A stretch of 64,000 bases of DNA, taken from positions 408,669-472,668 of the forward strand of contig NZ_KE384070.1 of assembly GCF_000423665.1 (NCBI RefSeq), read 5' to 3'. The notes under the pieces are model-generated. The model was not told the DNA's origin, ran no database searches, and saw nothing but the letters and a program-made list of their open reading frames with translations. Both the position numbers and the translations under genes were made by a program. Below, one piece after another: positions 45,611 through 54,002 of this stretch (the first letter of the stretch is position 1; each line of letters opens with the position of its first letter). Source of the stretch: Solirubrobacter soli DSM 22325. GTDB taxonomy: Bacteria > Actinomycetota > Thermoleophilia > Solirubrobacterales > Solirubrobacteraceae.

Positions 45611-47233
45611 ATGGCTGTCACTCCCACGTACCCCGGCGTGTACATCAGCGAGACGGCGTCGATCCCGCATGGCGTCGTGCCCGCGACGACGAACCTGACG
45701 GCGATCATCGGCGAGTTCCCGAAGGGGTCGACGACCGAGGCGGTGCTCGTGTCGTCGTGGCCGGAATTCGTGTCGCTCTACGGCGGGCTCGGTCCGAAGT
45801 CGTCGAACGCCGCGTACGCGGCCTATCAGTTCTTCCTCAACGGCGGGATCGGTGCGTGGATCGTGCGTGTGGCGCCGATCGGGGCGGGCACGCCGGCGAC
45901 GCCGGCGACGGCGACGATCGCCCCGCCGAACGTCGCGGCCGCCACACTCGACCTGACCGCGTCGAGCCCCGGGAGCTGGGCCACCAACACGCTGGTGGCG
46001 ACCTTCCAGCAGTCAGGGCCGAGCGCCTATCCCGACGCGGACCACGTCGACCTGGTCATCTCGAACTCGTCGACCAATACGACGGTCGAGACGGTCAGCG
46101 GCATCAGCGCACCGGCCTCGACCTCCGGCACCGCGGCCGTGTCGGCGCTGCAGGCGCAGATGGCGGCGGCGATCAACGCGACCGCCACCTCGGTGACGGC
46201 GGCTCCCAGCAAGGCCACCAAGGGCACGCCGTCCGCGACGCTTCAGGGCGGCGTCGACGGTGCCTGGGACGTCCCGCCGCAGGAGAGCGCCCCTGTGGCC
46301 GACGCGGGCGGCGCGCCGCCGACGCCGGACGCGACGCCGCCGAAGAAGCTCGTGACGTTCGCGAGCGCCGTCGACGCGGAGCTCGAGCCGGGCGCGCGCC
46401 TGGACCGGATCGCGCCGCAGGTGTTCAACCTGCTGTGCATTCCCGACCTGCCATGGGACGCGGGCACGTACGCGACCGCGCAGGAGTTCTGCGCGCCGCG
46501 GCAGGCGTTCATCCTCGTCGACCCGCCGCAGGGCCAGACCGGCGACTCGATGGCGAGTTGGGCGGAGAGCTTCCTGGGGCCGGACAACGTGGCCGGGGCG
46601 ACGTACTTCCCGTGGGTGCAGATCAGCGACCCCGTGACGCAGCTGCCGAAGCTGCTGCCGCCGTCGGGGACGATCGCGGGCGTCTACGCCGCCACGGACG
46701 TCGCGCGCGGCGTGTGGAAGGCGCCGGCGGGGACGACGGCCGCGCTGCGCGGTGTCAGCGCGCTCGAGAGCCTCGTGACCGACGAGATCTCCGGCCAGCT
46801 CAATCCCGCCGGTGTCAATTGCTTGCGGACGTTTCCGTTGTATGGGTCTGTGGTGTGGGGTGCGCGGACGTTGGCGGGGTCGGATTTGGCGGGGTCGGCG
46901 TTTAAGTATGTGTCGTCGCGGCGGTTGGCGGATTTCATCGAGCAGTCGTTGTCGCAGTCGTTGCGGTGGGCGGTGTTTGAGCCCAATGGGCCGGCGTTGT
47001 GGTCGTCGGTGAGTGTTGAGGTGACGTCGTTCATGGCGGGGTTGTTTGGTCAGGGGGCGTTTGCGGGGGGCACGGCGGCGGCGGCGTATCAGGTGGTGTG
47101 TGATGCGTCGACGACGTCGACGTTGGATCAGTTGGCGGGTGTGGTGAATGTGAATGTCAGTTTCGCGCCGGTCGATCCGGCGGAGTTCGTCATGTTGAAC
47201 ATCACGATCGTCGCGGCCGCAGCCGCCTCGTAG
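45611..47233 (+). CDS. Contractile tail sheath protein 1
   Basis: 540 residues, first gene of the operon. Phage-type sheath: N-terminal TPTYPGVYISETASIPHGV handshake region, NLTAIIGEFPKGS, a variable outer domain (about 95-260) and the conserved C-terminal domain (YKVSSRRL-like FKYVSSRRLADFIEQSLSQS, WAVFEPNGPALW, NVNVSFAPVDPAEFVMLNIT). Polymers contract to drive the tube. Residues about 405-533 are encoded by a patch nearly identical in DNA to the second sheath gene and strikingly different in codon use from the rest. Confidence 0.92.
   Translation: MAVTPTYPGVYISETASIPHGVVPATTNLTAIIGEFPKGSTTEAVLVSSWPEFVSLYGGLGPKSSNAAYAAYQFFLNGGIGAWIVRVAPIGAGTPATPATATIAPPNVAAATLDLTASSPGSWATNTLVATFQQSGPSAYPDADHVDLVISNSSTNTTVETVSGISAPASTSGTAAVSALQAQMAAAINATATSVTAAPSKATKGTPSATLQGGVDGAWDVPPQESAPVADAGGAPPTPDATPPKKLVTFASAVDAELEPGARLDRIAPQVFNLLCIPDLPWDAGTYATAQEFCAPRQAFILVDPPQGQTGDSMASWAESFLGPDNVAGATYFPWVQISDPVTQLPKLLPPSGTIAGVYAATDVARGVWKAPAGTTAALRGVSALESLVTDEISGQLNPAGVNCLRTFPLYGSVVWGARTLAGSDLAGSAFKYVSSRRLADFIEQSLSQSLRWAVFEPNGPALWSSVSVEVTSFMAGLFGQGAFAGGTAAAAYQVVCDASTTSTLDQLAGVVNVNVSFAPVDPAEFVMLNITIVAAAAAS
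46825..47210 (+). repeat. Sheath 3' patch, copy 1
   Basis: 386 bp matching 48388-48773 with about 7 differences by eye (roughly 98%). Codons favour third-position T and G (ttg, ttt, tat, ggg, gtg), unlike the C-rich codons on both sides. Confidence 0.9.
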
Positions 47234-47251
47234 GCAAAGGAGTCCGCCGTC

Positions 47252-48796
47252 ATGGCCGTCACCCCGACCTACCCGGGCGTCTATCTCTCAGAGACCCAGG
47301 CGATCCCGCGCAGCGTCACGCCCGCGACCACCAACCTCACCGCGTTCCTCGGGGACTTCCCGCAGGGACCGATCTCTTCGGCGGTGCTCGTCACCAGCTG
47401 GCCGGAGTTCGCGAGCGTGTTCGGCGCGCTCAGCGAGACGTCGTCGCTGGCCGCCTACGGCGTCTGGCAGTTCTTCCAGAACGGTGGCATCGGCGCCTGG
47501 ATCGTTCGGCTCCCCGCGCCCGGCGCGACACCCGGCAAGGTGCTGATCGACTCGCCGACCGGAGACGGGCAGCTGGAGATCACGGCCAACGGGCCCGGCG
47601 CCTGGAGCGCGTCGGTCGCGGTCGCGTTCAACCCGTCGATGGGGAGCAAGACCCACGTGGACTTCGTCGTCTCCACGTACGTGAAGGGCAACAACCCGAG
47701 CCCGCCGCCCGCGATCGAGACGATCCCGAACATCGCGCTCACGCACGCCGACGGGACGCCGCTCACCTCGTCCGACATGGCGGCGGTGATCGACAACGGA
47801 TCGAGCCTCGTGACGGCCGCGGCCGCGACCGGGACGGGGCTCGCGACGCCCGCTCCGCTCAACGGCACCGACGGCACGTTCAACGACAATTCACTCGTGT
47901 CGGCGGTCGAGGCCGCGGTGGTGGCGGGCGGGCTGCTGGATCAGATCGCGCCCGCGGTCTTCAACATCATGTGCATCCCGGACCTCGTGTGGAACGCGAC
48001 CGTGTTCGGGCAGGTGCATTCCTACTGCGAGGCGCGGCAGGCGTTCCTGCTCGTCGACCCGCCGGCGCCGAGCGGCCAGAGCGTGGCCGGCACCGACGGC
48101 CTCACGGCCCTGCTGAAGTGGGCCAACGGCGGCTTCCTCGGCCCGGACAACGTCGCCGCGGCGGTCTACTACCCGTGGCTCGAGATCACCGACCCGGTGA
48201 CGCAGTACCCGAAGGCGGTGCCGCCGTCCGGGACCGTGGCGGGGGTCTACGCGACGACCGATGTCACACGGGGCGTGTGGAAGGCGCCGGCCGGGACGAC
48301 CGCCGCGCTGGCGGGCGTCAACGGCTTGACCGACGTCTTCGGCGACGTGCCCAACGGGGAGCTCAATCCGTCCGGGATCAATTGTCTGCGGACGTTTCCG
48401 TTGTATGGGTCTGTGGTGTGGGGTGCGCGGACGTTGGCGGGGTCGGATTTGGCGGGGTCGGCGTTTAAGTATGTGTCGTCGCGGCGGTTGGCGGATTTCA
48501 TCGAGCAGTCGTTGTCGCAGTCGTTGCGGTGGGCGGTGTTTGAGCCCAATGGGCCGGCGTTGTGGTCGTCGGTGAGTGTTGAGGTGACGTCGTTCATGGC
48601 GGGGTTGTTTGGTCAGGGGGCGTTTGCGGGGGCGACGGCGGCGGCGGCGTATCAGGTGGTGTGTGATGCGACGACGACGTCGACGTTGGACCAGCTTGCC
48701 GGTGTGGTGAATGTGAATGTCAGTTTCGCGCCGGTCGATCCGGCGGAGTTCGTCATGTTGAACATCACGATCGAAGCCGCGTCGAGCGCGAGCTAG
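47252..48796 (+). CDS. Contractile tail sheath protein 2
   Basis: 514 residues, 18 nt after the first sheath gene with AAGGAG 9 nt before its ATG. Same architecture: TPTYPGVYLSETQAIPRSV, NLTAFLGDFPQGP, a different outer domain (about 90-240) and the common C-terminus. The first 375 residues are clearly diverged from sheath 1, so this is an old duplication, yet the last 130 are almost identical because of the shared patch. Two sheath types could form a mixed sheath or alternative particles. Confidence 0.92.
   Translation: MAVTPTYPGVYLSETQAIPRSVTPATTNLTAFLGDFPQGPISSAVLVTSWPEFASVFGALSETSSLAAYGVWQFFQNGGIGAWIVRLPAPGATPGKVLIDSPTGDGQLEITANGPGAWSASVAVAFNPSMGSKTHVDFVVSTYVKGNNPSPPPAIETIPNIALTHADGTPLTSSDMAAVIDNGSSLVTAAAATGTGLATPAPLNGTDGTFNDNSLVSAVEAAVVAGGLLDQIAPAVFNIMCIPDLVWNATVFGQVHSYCEARQAFLLVDPPAPSGQSVAGTDGLTALLKWANGGFLGPDNVAAAVYYPWLEITDPVTQYPKAVPPSGTVAGVYATTDVTRGVWKAPAGTTAALAGVNGLTDVFGDVPNGELNPSGINCLRTFPLYGSVVWGARTLAGSDLAGSAFKYVSSRRLADFIEQSLSQSLRWAVFEPNGPALWSSVSVEVTSFMAGLFGQGAFAGATAAAAYQVVCDATTTSTLDQLAGVVNVNVSFAPVDPAEFVMLNITIEAASSAS
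48388..48773 (+). repeat. Sheath 3' patch, copy 2
   Basis: Counterpart of 46825-47210. Differences cluster near its right part (after the GCGGGGG run and in the DQLAGVVNV codons). Same T/G-ending codon pattern. Confidence 0.9.
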
Positions 48797-48808
48797 GGGA
48801 GAGCCGCA

Positions 48809-49327
48809 ATGCCACCAACCCTGACCACCGAGGTCGTCAACCCGTTCCTCACCTACAACTTCCTCGTCAAGTGGGACGGCAACTACGTCGCCGCCGTGAC
48901 GAGCGTGAGCGGGCTCACCCGCCGGACGGCCGTGGTCTCCTTCCACGCCGGCGGCCAGCCCCAGAGCGCCCTCAAGATCCCCGGCCAGACCGACTACGAG
49001 CCGGTGCGCCTGGAACGTGGCATCACCACCGACACCGCGTTCGAGGACTGGGCCAACCTGATGTGGAACTACCCGAACACCCAGAAGCTGGGCAACGAGA
49101 CCCAGCTCGCCACGTTCCGCAAGCCCATGCAGATCGAGCTCTACGACCAGCAGGGCATCCTTGCCATCCGGTACAACCTCTACCACTGCTGGCCGAGCGA
49201 GTACACCGCCATGCCCGACCTCAGCGGCGAGGCCAACGTCGTTGCCCTCGCCAGCATGACCATCGAGCACGAGGGATGGGACCGCGACACCAGCGTGACC
49301 TACACACCGGGCACCGCGACCTCCTAG
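48809..49327 (+). CDS. Contractile tail tube protein (gp19-like)
   Basis: 172 residues. Inner tube protein of the T4 gp19/Afp1 type: NPFLTYNFLVKWDGNYVAAV, SVSGLTRRTAVVSFHAGG, LERGITTDTAFEDWANLMWN and YHCWPSEYTAMPDLSGEANVVA are the conserved strands. Hexameric rings stack into the tube that is pushed out. Only one tube gene is present, whereas well-known extracellular injection systems often have two or three. GGGGAGAG precedes the ATG. Confidence 0.92.
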   Translation: MPPTLTTEVVNPFLTYNFLVKWDGNYVAAVTSVSGLTRRTAVVSFHAGGQPQSALKIPGQTDYEPVRLERGITTDTAFEDWANLMWNYPNTQKLGNETQLATFRKPMQIELYDQQGILAIRYNLYHCWPSEYTAMPDLSGEANVVALASMTIEHEGWDRDTSVTYTPGTATS

Positions 49328-49336
49328 CGGGCGGCG

Positions 49337-50080
49337 GTGGCATCGGCAATCGGCCTGTCGGCGGCACAGCTCCTCGACCTCGTCGACGCGGCTGAGTCCG
49401 CCGACGCCGCGGCGCGCGGCCGGCTCATGCTCGCCGCCGCCGTCGGCGACGCGCGGCCGCTCGACGAGCTCACCCTGGGGCAGCGCGACGCGTGGGTGCT
49501 CGCGCTGCGCTGTGGCACCTACGGCGATGTGCTGGTGTCGCGCGTCAAGTGCCCGGACTGTGGGTTGACGTTGTCGGTCGCGATCCCACGGGGGCATCTC
49601 GGCGTGCCGGCGCTGGATGAGAGCCCGCCCGTCGCGGTGCGGGTCGTGGACGGCGCCTGGGCGGTCGAGGCGCGCGCCGTCGACGGCTTCGCCCTGGCCG
49701 CCGCCGCCCGGTGCCGCGACGTCGCCTCGGCCCGTGCCGCGCTGATCTCTGCGTGCGTCACGCACGCCTCCTACGCGGGCGATCCGGTCGACCCGCTGGA
49801 CGTCCCCGACACCGTTGTGGCAGCCGTCGGCGAAGCCCTCCTCGCCGCCGACCCGGGCTGCGAGCTCCGCGTGCCCCTCGCCTGCGCCGGCTGCTCACTG
49901 GAGTGGTCGCCCGTCCTCGACATCGTCCACTACCTCTGGCGCGAGCTCGCCACCTCGAGCTCCCACCTCCTCGACGAGATCCACCACCTCGCCAAGGGCT
50001 ACGGCTGGACCGAAGACCACGTCCTCACCCTCTCCTCCCGCCGTCGCCGCCAGTACGTGGAGCGCCTCGCCGGTGACTGA
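49337..50080 (+). CDS. gp26-like baseplate hub assembly chaperone
   Basis: 247 residues from GTG 49337. The C-terminal part (DIVHYLWRELATSSSHLLDE, IHHLAKGYGWTEDHVLTLSSRRRRQYVE) matches the T4 gp26-like family found in contractile systems. The middle has two CxxC pairs (VKCPDCGLTLSV and LACAGCSLEW), suggesting a bound zinc ion. The N-terminal LTLGQRDAWVLALRCGTYGD is also typical. It probably helps assemble the hub. The next gene starts within its stop region (GTGACTGA, 8-bp overlap). Confidence 0.8.
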   Translation: MASAIGLSAAQLLDLVDAAESADAAARGRLMLAAAVGDARPLDELTLGQRDAWVLALRCGTYGDVLVSRVKCPDCGLTLSVAIPRGHLGVPALDESPPVAVRVVDGAWAVEARAVDGFALAAAARCRDVASARAALISACVTHASYAGDPVDPLDVPDTVVAAVGEALLAADPGCELRVPLACAGCSLEWSPVLDIVHYLWRELATSSSHLLDEIHHLAKGYGWTEDHVLTLSSRRRRQYVERLAGD

Positions 50081-53000
50081 CCTCTTCGGGCGCATCGCCA
50101 CCCGCCTCCTCGCCCCGGGCGCCGACCTCATCTGGCCCGCCGTCGCCTCCCCGTTCGACCCACCCCCAGAACTCCTGGACCCAGGCACCCCCGCCCCAAC
50201 CCTCCCGGTCCGAGGCGACCGCCCATCCCCATCGGGCCGCCCACCGGCTTCCACTGACCACACCGCGCGCTCAGACCCCCGCGGTGCCACCGCGCAAGCG
50301 CCACATCCGCACAGTGCATCGGCGCCTGCCGAGCGCTCCGAGTCCGCGCGGCCCGTGGCGCACCCCGAGGCCGCGTCCCATTCGCCCGAGCGTCCCACGT
50401 CGGAGCGGCCCGTCGCGCACCCCCACGCCGCGTCCGCGCACCCCGCGACCGCCCCCGATCCCACACCGCCGCGTCTCGAGCCGACCGAGTCGGACGTCCC
50501 CCAAGCGCCTCCGCAGGCCGAGCCGGACGTCCCCCAAGCGCCTCCGCAGGCCGAGCCGCCCGCCTCGGGGCCCGACGCCGCCGGCGTTCACGTCGAGGCG
50601 GCCCCCGACATCGCGTCCCCGCACGCCGAGCCGCGCCCGTCGGACACTGACGCCGCGTCTCCGCGCGTCAGCCGTCCCGAGTCGGAGCCGCCCGCCGTGT
50701 CACCGCGTGCGTCGGAGACTGACGCCGCGTCTCCCCGCGCCAGCCGTTCCGAGTCGGAGCCGCCCGCCGTGTCGGCGAGTGCCGAACCGCTCGTGTCGGG
50801 CGTCCGCCCAGCACGTCCGCACGCCGAGCCGTTCGTGTCCGGGACCGACGCCCCTCGCCACGCCGCGGCGCCCCCCGACATCGTGTCGCCGCACGCCGAG
50901 CCGCGCGCGTCGGACACTGACGCCGCGTCTCCGCGCGTCAGCCGTTCCGAGTCGGAGCCGCCCGCTGTGTCACCGCGTGCGTCGGAGACTGACGCCGCGT
51001 CTCCGCGCGTCAGCCGTCCCGACTCTGAGCCGCCCGCGGTGTCACCGCGTGCGTCGGACACGGACGCCGCGTCTCCGCACAACGACGCCGCGCCCGTGAG
51101 CGCCGAGCGACGAGCATCGGACTCTCGCATCGCTCCGCCGGTTGGCGAGCCGCGCGCGTCGGACAGCGACGCGGCGCCCTTACGCCCGGAGTCGGACCCG
51201 CTCACGTCGTCGCCGGCTGGCGAGCCGCCCACGTCGGACACGGACGCGTCGTCTCTGCACGCCCGCCGTCCTGATTCGGCGCCGGTCGCCGCGTCGCCGC
51301 GAGCCGCGCCGCTCACATCGGATACCGAGGCTGCGCCCGTGCGTGATGAGGGACCCGCGTCGCACCGCCACACCCCGCCGCCCGTTGGCGAGCCTCGCGC
51401 GTCGGACACCGACTCGTCGTCTCTGCGCGGCCGCCGTCCCGATTCGGGGCCGCCCGCCGTGTCGCCGCGTGCGGCGCCGCTTACGTCGGATACCGCGGCC
51501 GTGCGCGCCGGGCGACCGGCGTCGCGCCCCGAAATCGCGCCGCCGCCTGCCGAGGAGCTCGCGTCGGAGATCGACGCCGCGCCTGTGCGTGCCGATCGGC
51601 CGGCGCCGGACCCCCACGTCGCGTCGGACGCTGGCGAGGCGCTCGCGTCGGGCCCCTGCGCCGCGCCCGTGCGCGCGGAGACACCTTCGCGCACGGCGTC
51701 GCCGGCCGGCGAGGCGCTCGCGTCGGGCCCCGGCGCCGCGCCCGTATTCGCGGGGCGGCCGGTGTCACACCCGCACGTCGCGTCGCCGGCCGGCAAGGCG
51801 CCCGCGTCCGCCACCGACGCCGCGCTCTCGTACGCCAGTCGTTCCGAAGCGGATCCGTCCGTCGTGTCCCCGCGTGCCGAGCCGCTCGTGTCGGACGGAA
51901 GCGGCGCGTCGGTCACCGACACCGAGCCCGCGCGCGGCGAGCGATCGGTGTCGGACTCCCGCATCGCGTCGCCGGCTGCCGAAGGGCTCGCGTCGGTAAC
52001 TGACGCCGCGCCCGTGCGTGGCGAGCGATCGGTGTCGGACTCCCGCATCGCGTCGCCGGCTGCCGAGGGGCCCGCGTCGGACAGTCACGCCGAGCCTGTG
52101 CACGCCAGTCGTTCCGGGGCGGAGCCGTCCGCCGCGTCGCCGCGTGCCGAATCCCTCGTGTCGGACGCAAGTGCCGCGCGTGCGCAGGTCGAGGCGCTCA
52201 CGTCGGACACGGGCGACGCGCCCGTGCGCGCCGAGCGACCGGCGTCGGAGCCGCACACAGCGTCGCCGGACGGTGAGCCGCGCGCGTCGGGGGCCGAGCG
52301 ATCGTCGAACTCCCGCACCGCGTCGCCGGCTGCCGAGGGGCTCGCGTCGCGGACTGACTCGACGCCTGTGCGTACCGAGCGATCGGTGTCGCATCCCCGT
52401 GTCGCGTCGCCGGCTCGCAAGGCGCTCGCGTCGGACACCGACGCCGCGGCCCCGTACGCCAGTCATTCCGGGGCGGAGCCGTCCGTCGTGTCGCCACGTG
52501 GCGAGTCGCTCGTGTCGGAGCTTCGCGCCGCGCAAGCGCAGGGCGAGGGGCTCGCGTCGGACACCGACGCCGCGTCTGCGCAGGCGAAGCGGCCGGTGTC
52601 GGACCCCCGTGTCGCGTCGTCCGCTGGCGAGCCATTGGCGCCGGACCGTGACGACGGGGCACTGCACGCCAGACGCCCCGAGTCGGAGCCGCACGCGACA
52701 CCGACTGAGTTGAAGCGACGCGCCGAGTCGACGCAGGGCGAGTTGCTCGCGTCGGCCGGCGACGCCGCGTCTGCGCACACCAGCCGTCCTCCGTTGGACC
52801 CGCCGACCGCGTCGCCGGGTGCCGAGTCGCTCGCCGTCGCGTCTGCGCAGGGCGAGCGGCCGGCGTCGGACCCCGACGCCGCGCCCACACAAGCCGTGCG
52901 GCCGACGCCGGTCCCCGACTCCGCGCCGCCGCATGTTGGGCCGCTCGAATCGGAGATCGACGCCGTGCATCGGCGTGTCGCGCCGGTGGAGTCCGATCCA

Positions 53001-54002
53001 CGCGCCGCGTCGCTGGCCGCCTCGGCGCCACCGCGCGCCGGGCGGTCCGCGCATGGCGTCCGCACGGCGTCACAGCGCTTCGAGCCCCCGGCGGAGGAGC
53101 CGGCGCGCGCCGCCTTGCCCGAGTCGAATCATCGCGCCGCTTCGCAACGGGCCGATGCGCACCCGTCAAACCACCGCGCGGCCGGGCAGGGCGTCGGCTC
53201 TCGCGCGTCGGAGCCGGGCGTCGTGCCTCGGCGCGTCGACGGACCGGCGACCGTCGCGCCCGCCGCGTCGGGGCGCGCGGAGCGGCCCGCACCGGAGACC
53301 GCAGATCCTTCGGGGCGCGCGGAACGGTCCGAGCCGGAGACCACGGGTCCGTCGAGGCGCGCGGAGCGGCTCGCGCCGGAGACCACGGGTCCGTCGGGGC
53401 GCGTGAAGCGGCGGCGGGCCGGCGGGCCGGCGCTCGTCGCACCCTCCGCTTCGCCGGACGTGGAGCGTTCCGCAGCTGAGTCCTCCGCCGCTCCGCAGCG
53501 CGACCCAGTCGCGGCTGCCGCTTCGCCCGGCACCGAGCGTCCGCGCCGCGTCGAGGCGACGGCGCGCGCCGCCGCACGCCTCGCGGCGCCGGAGGCTCGC
53601 GAGCCGGGTGAGCCGGCTGCGTCTCGTTTTCCGCGACCAAACCGACTCACCTCGCGCACGGACGACGAGAGGCGCGCCGAGCCGGAAGCTTCACAGGCGC
53701 CGCCGGAGATCGCGTCACCGCAGCGAACGAGCGAACCCACCCCGCGCGACTCCCGCGACGTGCACTTCGACGCGGGCGTCGTCGATCACGCGCCGTGGCG
53801 CCGGCTCCGGCCGGCCAAAACCCAGCCGTCCGCCCCCGGCCGGGCGCCGGGGAGGGAGCCCTCGAGCGCGATCGATGTCACCGTCGAGATCGCGTCGCTC
53901 GAGGTCGTGCCGGCGACGGGCGGGCCGCGGGCGAAGCGACCGCCGAAGCCGGCCCCGGTGTCGCTGAGCGACTACCTGAAGGCCCGGGACGCAACCAGAT
54001 GA
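50073..54002 (+). CDS. 1309-residue disordered repeat protein of the injection-system operon
   Basis: GTG 50073. A short N-terminal conserved segment (VTDLFGRIATRLLAPGADLI) and a C-terminal segment (IDVTVEIASLEVVPATGG, then PVSLSDYLKARDATR) match, as far as I recall, a family found between the gp26-like and DUF4255 genes of many contractile loci. Between them are about 1200 residues of Pro, Ala, Ser, Glu, Asp and Arg with no hydrophobic core: degenerate units such as ASPRVSRPESEPPAVSPRAS, SDTDAAPV, RAERPASDP; an exact 33-bp tandem duplication (50491-50556); and three 14-residue units (53271-53396). Relatives I know are only a few hundred residues. Function is unknown; scaffold, cargo adaptor or length-setting roles are guesses. 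Confidence 0.8.
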   Translation: MTDLFGRIATRLLAPGADLIWPAVASPFDPPPELLDPGTPAPTLPVRGDRPSPSGRPPASTDHTARSDPRGATAQAPHPHSASAPAERSESARPVAHPEAASHSPERPTSERPVAHPHAASAHPATAPDPTPPRLEPTESDVPQAPPQAEPDVPQAPPQAEPPASGPDAAGVHVEAAPDIASPHAEPRPSDTDAASPRVSRPESEPPAVSPRASETDAASPRASRSESEPPAVSASAEPLVSGVRPARPHAEPFVSGTDAPRHAAAPPDIVSPHAEPRASDTDAASPRVSRSESEPPAVSPRASETDAASPRVSRPDSEPPAVSPRASDTDAASPHNDAAPVSAERRASDSRIAPPVGEPRASDSDAAPLRPESDPLTSSPAGEPPTSDTDASSLHARRPDSAPVAASPRAAPLTSDTEAAPVRDEGPASHRHTPPPVGEPRASDTDSSSLRGRRPDSGPPAVSPRAAPLTSDTAAVRAGRPASRPEIAPPPAEELASEIDAAPVRADRPAPDPHVASDAGEALASGPCAAPVRAETPSRTASPAGEALASGPGAAPVFAGRPVSHPHVASPAGKAPASATDAALSYASRSEADPSVVSPRAEPLVSDGSGASVTDTEPARGERSVSDSRIASPAAEGLASVTDAAPVRGERSVSDSRIASPAAEGPASDSHAEPVHASRSGAEPSAASPRAESLVSDASAARAQVEALTSDTGDAPVRAERPASEPHTASPDGEPRASGAERSSNSRTASPAAEGLASRTDSTPVRTERSVSHPRVASPARKALASDTDAAAPYASHSGAEPSVVSPRGESLVSELRAAQAQGEGLASDTDAASAQAKRPVSDPRVASSAGEPLAPDRDDGALHARRPESEPHATPTELKRRAESTQGELLASAGDAASAHTSRPPLDPPTASPGAESLAVASAQGERPASDPDAAPTQAVRPTPVPDSAPPHVGPLESEIDAVHRRVAPVESDPRAASLAASAPPRAGRSAHGVRTASQRFEPPAEEPARAALPESNHRAASQRADAHPSNHRAAGQGVGSRASEPGVVPRRVDGPATVAPAASGRAERPAPETADPSGRAERSEPETTGPSRRAERLAPETTGPSGRVKRRRAGGPALVAPSASPDVERSAAESSAAPQRDPVAAAASPGTERPRRVEATARAAARLAAPEAREPGEPAASRFPRPNRLTSRTDDERRAEPEASQAPPEIASPQRTSEPTPRDSRDVHFDAGVVDHAPWRRLRPAKTQPSAPGRAPGREPSSAIDVTVEIASLEVVPATGGPRAKRPPKPAPVSLSDYLKARDATR
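50330..53400 (+). repeat. Degenerate coding repeats in the disordered protein
   Basis: Roughly 3 kb of imperfect units of about 24-30 codons, containing TCGGACAC-GAC-GCCGCG and CCGGCTG-CCGAG blocks at changing spacing. Exact copies: 33-bp direct tandem at 50491-50523 and 50524-50556. Near-exact 42-bp units at 53271-53396 (GRAERPAPETADPS type). All six frames are largely open because A/T-rich stop codons are rare. Confidence 0.75.

Noticed and set aside
50330..53400. CRISPR array or noncoding satellite
   Set aside because: Repeats are multiples of three in length, degenerate, contiguous without unique spacers and in frame with conserved protein ends.
50588..53640. Long minus-strand frames of 430-490 codons opposite the repeat protein
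   Set aside because: They are the antisense of the degenerate repeats. The plus frame is chosen because it has conserved ends, 4- to 8-bp overlaps with neighbours and an operon context.
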